Program-made: the position numbers and the translations under genes
Source: Allium sativum
Taxonomy: Eukaryota; Streptophyta; Magnoliopsida; Asparagales; Amaryllidaceae
Assembly (NCBI GenBank): GCA_030737875.1
Contig: CM060912.1
Span: 455,828,310 to 455,892,309, forward strand
Direction: 5' to 3'
DNA: 64,000 nucleotides
Shown here: one piece after another, positions 60,262 through 64,000 of the stretch
Layout: each line of letters opens with the position of its first letter
Position numbering within the stretch: position 1 is the first letter of the stretch
Notes under the pieces: generated by a model
The model's database searches: none
What the model was told of the DNA's origin: nothing
Seen by the model: only the letters and a program-made list of their open reading frames with translations

Positions 60262-61370
60262 AACTTGCAAGCCACCTCTCATTCTCCATATTTTTTCTTC
60301 GTCTCTTCTTCCCCACAAACCTATCCTCTTCAGGAAGGGCCAAATTAAATTTAAACTTTCAAAGGGGATAAAGAGATTTCTTTCTAAAAGAATAATGTTT
60401 GTTTTCAATTTCCGGAAAAAGGAGGTCCTATAGAGGGAAAGGGCTACTGAGGAAGCAACCACTGTGAGTTTTTCAATTATTATTTAGATTTGTATAATTT
60501 TTGGGATTTATTAGATAGTAAAATAGTTCAACAGTTTTCTTATAGTATTTACAGTTTTTATGTTATTTAGTTTATTTTCTATAAATAGTTTCTGTAAAAA
60601 ATTTACTGTCTTTTTCCAGTTCCTGTTTATATTACAATATTCATTTTGGGATTTTACTATCTTACTGTTATTTCTTCAGTGTTTTTCTTTCTCCATTCTT
60701 TGTATTTGAATTGTGTTACAGTTTTGGACAATGCCACGTTCATGAATTTATTTGTTTACGCCGAGTTTATGCTTATCGAGAGCCAAAACCTATATGAATA
60801 AAATAACCCTTTAATTTTGGCATATATTGGGAAAATCGAAAATGTTAGTAAAAAGCGTTAATTGGGTAAATTGAATAAATATGGTAATATGGTAATAGAC
60901 TGTAAAATGGGGAACGTGACGGAAATAGATAGACATAGTAATTCACAAAGCAACCCCGAATGGAAATTGGGATTGAATGAGGTTGTATAACTAAAATGGT
61001 AAACTATATCATAAGTTAAACAAAGATGTTTAGTACAAGCTAAATTGTAACTGGAAGTTGTAAAGAATGGGATAAGTTTGTTAATATAAACTTAAATTAT
61101 GGATTAAGTTCAATATGAAACGACAAATAATTAATAAGCATGTTGTAACGGGGGTCCGTTCCGACAACGAAGACTAACTGGGGGTGGCCTAATAAATAAA
61201 AAAAGTGTGCAGTGGTAGCCTATTTCCAGCAGCGACGGCTGATTGAGAACAATAAATGGTTAATAGTAGTGGTCCGTTCTGACAGCAAATGCTGACTGGG
61301 GAAAATAAGTGGCCAACGAAATAATTAATCCATGGTGGTCATGGCGTTCTTTGACAATTCTATAGGGGTT

Positions 61371-61746
61371 TATATAACTAGACGGTGAACGATATTTTTG
61401 TAGTGACCTTGGTGTTTGTTGACAATTCTACAAGGGTCTGTGTAACTTGGTGGTCAACGGTAATAACAAATAGATAAATGGGGATCAAGTTTAGAGAATG
61501 ACTTAAATCGAATTGCAATTTGTTTGGGGATCCATACCAGGCCGTATTCCCTTGGATCTATATAACTAGACGATGGACGATATTTTTGTACCGACCTTGG
61601 TGTTTGTTGACAATTCTACAAGGGTCTATATAACTTGGCGGTCAACGATAATAACAAATAGATAATGGAGATCAAGTTTAGAAAATGACTTAAATCGAAT
61701 TGCAATTTGTTTGGGGATCCATACTAGGCAGTATTCCCTTATCACA
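61371..61746. repeat. 188-bp tandem duplication
   Basis: Both copies start TATATAACTAGACG (61371 and 61559) and run through GTTTGGGGATCCATAC to GTATTCCCTT. The 5' LTR has only one copy, so the duplication happened in this LTR after insertion. Confidence 0.9.
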
Positions 61747-61855
61747 CAATGGAGGTCACAGACCATGAAGGAGGCGACGACACTTATACTACGCTAGGTA
61801 GTAAGATGATCCAATCGAGGTGGGTATAGACGCATTCCGACGGGTAGTGAGAATG

Positions 61856-62459
61856 TAGTAAAAATAAAAAAGGCTATAGAAATACTTCACTATTTGAAAT
61901 ATAAACTTTGGAGATTGAGATATAAGCTTTTGGAGCTATCTTATGATGCAAAATTAAAGTAAAAATAAAAAAGTATACCCACTTCCATACGTTATAACAA
62001 CATAAATACTTAAAATGAAATTTATCGATGAGAATACCATGTTTGCTAACCGTAGGTACATTACGCACCCTCCCTTGCTCACGAAACCATCTTTGCAGAA
62101 TATACCTCATCCAGTGACCTTTTATTTCTTTTGTTGTTAAAGCAGGTACAGCACATTGGAAGTAGAAATACAAATAACAAATTAGGGTCTTGATCTTTTC
62201 TTTTTTGTCCATACAACAGTTAGTAATCACAAAAACGACAATTACGAAAGCCAAAAAAACACAGGAAAATGAGACAACACAGAAAAATGAGAAGGGTTAA
62301 AAAGAGCACATTGCTACTGCAGTCATACAATATTGCTCCAAGTTTGCTCTCCCTACGTTGATAAATACACGATAAAGCCTTGAAAATATTGCAGCATGGA
62401 TTTTCAGAACCTCAAGATCCATTTTATTCTAGAATCTAACTCATGTACCTAACCAAAAA

Positions 62460-62462
<3 letters not shown>
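61856..62462 (-). other. Unassigned sequence with a 126-codon minus-strand frame
   Basis: The minus-strand frame 61874-62254 contains a balanced, charged stretch, VPALTTKEIKGHWMRYILQR, followed by WFREQGRVRNVPTVSKHGIL. It is set between hydrophobic, low-complexity ends. This core looks like a genuine exon rather than random AT-rich translation, and a possible donor AA|GTATTT follows it (near 62008). I do not recognise the protein. It lies downstream of, and on the same strand as, the LEW1-like gene, but nothing ties it to that transcript. It could be an exon of another gene or a captured fragment. Confidence 0.3.

Positions 62463-62509
<47 letters not shown>
62463..62509 (+). repeat. Long poly(A) tract
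   Basis: An uninterrupted run of nearly 50 adenines is followed by TCAATGG. I found no target-site duplication or retroposon body upstream, so I call it a homopolymer only. Confidence 0.9.
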
Positions 62510-62512
<3 letters not shown>

Positions 62513-62785
62513 ATGGTTCAGTTCAAGGCTATATATGTAAGACATACATGCGAATAAGCATACGATTCACAAGGGAATAGATACAGGCATATGACTCATT
62601 GTTATTAGATAGTCCTACGTGTTGACCGTTATTCATAAGGGAAGTGAGTGACTAGCATTCTAAATATAAGCAATTTGACTCATTGTTGTAAGATGTCTTA
62701 TGGGTTGATTGTTATTCACACAGTTATCAAATAACCAAGTGCATGCAAAAAAAAGGAAGGGAATAAATAAAAATAAAAAGTTAAT

Positions 62786-64000
62786 TTAAAAAAAAAAAAA
62801 AGACGATATGTCGCATATACCATAGTTTTGATGTTTGAATGAAAAGTCAAAAATCTCCTTAATAATTGCTCCATATTTCATCGATTTTAAAGGCCCCATG
62901 TGTCTGTAAGGAATCAACAGCACAATTAGCAGATAAATTACATCAGAACAAATCAGGAAATTAACTGTGAGTTGTACTTATAGTGCCAGAAAACATTAAG
63001 CAAATACCATAATCACTGTTAACTCAACAAAAAGTGAATAACAGGCCATTCCAAACATCCAAATACAGTGATCGTGGTATGACCTGTGCAAATGAAACAG
63101 AATACAATATCTATAAGCTCTAATCTTACACAATTTCGGTATAGCGCATTCTCCATGCAGGAAATCCTAGATGACACCTAGCAGGTCCATATACAAGAAG
63201 TAGATCAGGATCCGGTCCATCATAGCCTAATATCAAAAGAAGACAGTCAGTTATTTCAATTAAAAAATGCACAAGAAAGATAACAAGACATAATGTACCA
63301 TTCGTGTTCAAGGAGAATTTCACACCTTATAGTTAGGATTGTTACAATAATGGTAAATTTCTCATCACCATACCATTAGCAGTCAATCTGTTAACATTTT
63401 TTCATGTCTGTATACCGGTATAATCTGTATGCTCGCGGTAAACTTACCAGTTTCTACGGTAAAGCACGGTAACTTTTTCTCGAAATCAACAATAATGGTA
63501 ATTTACCAGTCCACTTATAATACATGGATGTTCGCATGATATGTTATATCATAAACATTTACAAGAAAGATAATAAATAAAGATATCAACTTCGGAGATC
63601 AGATGACCCAAAATTGCACTTTTTTTAATTGATGACTTCCATTAAGCGACGCAAAAATGTATGATGATCAGTACAACGTAAAAATAAATCAACTTTCAAA
63701 CTTCTTTTTTAGGGGAGTGGGGGAGAGGAAAGAGAGAGGGAGGGGGGGGGGGGGGGGTATCTGGTAACCATTAAATCAATAACATTAATGGTAAACAGTT
63801 TTAGCTTTACCAAAATGACAACTTTAACCATTCCCATAACATCCCTACCTACAGCCTTCAAAGCATCAGCCATGTCACTTTCTGTTAATTTGGGTTCTAA
63901 TTTGCTGGAGCTTCCATTATCGCCTTTGAAATAATGGGAGAACAAGTAATTAGCTGCTTTCACAATTCCGTCCTTACCATCAGAAGAAGATAGCAATTCA
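62786..64000 (-). CDS. LEW1: LEW1/NUS1-like dehydrodolichyl diphosphate synthase complex subunit, last three exons (5' part outside window)
   Basis: Exons on the minus strand are 64000-63849 (continues upstream), 63226-63130 and 62903-62786. Joins are in phase at consensus sites: GTAG|GTAGGG to TTAG|GCTATG, and ATTGT|GTAAGA to ACAG|ACACAT. The product reads LLSSSDGKDGIVKAAN, then DALKAVG-YDGPDPDLLLVYG, CHLGFPAWRMRYTEI-V and HMGPLKSMKYG, ending KHQNYG. This matches the C-terminal half of the NUS1/Nogo-B receptor family. That family partners a catalytic cis-prenyltransferase at the ER membrane to make dehydrodolichyl diphosphate for protein glycosylation. The C-terminal RxG motif of the family is here N-Y-G. 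Ten extra residues, ending S-S-F-F-F-F, follow before the stop. Membrane segments would be in the missing N-terminal part. The identity is recognised by eye. Confidence 0.85.
62904..63129 (-). other. Last intron of the LEW1-like gene
   Basis: 226-bp intron with GTAAGA donor at 63129 and CTTACAG acceptor at 62904 on the minus strand. No internal feature seen. Confidence 0.8.
63227..63848 (-). other. Penultimate intron of the LEW1-like gene
   Basis: 622-bp intron with GTAGGG donor and ATATTAG acceptor. It holds a purine-rich block ending in a run of 17 guanines on the plus strand (about 63741-63757), and a patch (63350-63520) where GGTAA and TTACC motifs alternate. The latter may be a small decayed inverted-repeat element. 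Confidence 0.75.

Larger units (their letters stand above)
52824..61855 (+). mobile_element. Decayed Ty3/gypsy element, plus orientation
   Basis: Two related LTRs (52824-55500 and 59761-61855) flank a 4.3-kb interior with a PBS-like start and a perfectly kept PPT end. The PPT and the conserved GATTTCGGGGACGAAATCC before it are shared with the young element at 6010-16922, so they are the same broad family. The LTRs differ at many positions, the PBS carries changes and no long frame remains. The 3' LTR is cut off about 0.6-0.8 kb before its expected end. This is an old, dead copy. Confidence 0.85.
59761..61855 (+). repeat. 3' LTR of the decayed gypsy element, truncated
   Basis: It starts TGTAACAACC and aligns with 52824 onward. 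The TATA box is intact here (TATAAATA, 60254-60261), and GTCGAC copies lie at 60025 and 60045. It carries an extra 188-bp tandem duplication (61371-61558 and 61559-61746). Homology with the 5' LTR stops around 61855 after GGGTAGTGAGAATG, so the end with GTGTTACA is missing. Confidence 0.8.

Noticed and set aside
62463..62511. Poly(A) tail of a LINE, SINE or processed gene copy
   Set aside because: No retroposon body, coding frame on the plus strand or target-site duplication was found next to it.

Overview
The window is plant nuclear DNA, most likely from a eudicot. It is AT-rich and repeat-dominated. It holds several plant LTR retrotransposon types (Sirevirus-like Ty1/copia and Ty3/gypsy elements primed by initiator tRNA-Met), a Helitron with spliced Rep/helicase remnants, a tRNA-derived SINE head, and the 3' exons of one recognisable host gene, a LEW1/NUS1-type dehydrodolichyl diphosphate synthase subunit. 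I cannot name the species.

Layout. (1) 1-24323 is a three-level nest. The innermost and youngest element is a Ty3/gypsy element in minus orientation at 6010-16922. It has two 3.3-3.4 kb LTRs, a PBS, a PPT and a CATGT target-site duplication. It sits inside the 3' LTR of a Sirevirus-like Ty1/copia element (internal part 1-4425, LTR 4426-6009 plus 16928-18475). That element is itself inserted in the pol region of an older minus-strand gypsy element (18476-24323, LTR 21555-24323). (2) 24324-34800 holds decayed AT-rich sequence, a large solo LTR (about 25376 or 26038 to 31734, minus orientation), an LTR-like remnant and a SINE head. (3) 34797-43557 holds a ~185-bp tandem array, then a decayed Helitron with a promoter-like leader, a leader intron carrying a 180-bp inverted repeat, Rep with HUH and two-tyrosine motifs, a Pif1-like helicase in two frames, and a GC-rich terminal hairpin. 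(4) 43558-52823 is an old LTR-like remnant containing a second, related solo LTR (44845-49685). (5) 52824 to about 61855 is a badly decayed plus-strand gypsy element related to the one at 6010-16922. (6) About 61856-64000 holds an unrecognised minus-strand ORF, a long poly(A) tract and the last three exons of the LEW1/NUS1-like gene, whose 5' part lies beyond the window.

No autonomous transposon is visible. The youngest element keeps an intact gag but has lost RNase H and has a broken RT and integrase. This implies it moved with enzymes supplied by a relative. The only host gene I can name is at the right edge. The structures I find most worth following are the gag-only young element, the paired GTCGAC palindromes at a similar distance upstream of the TATA box in two related gypsy elements, and the Helitron leader intron with its long inverted repeat and a small spliced ORF.
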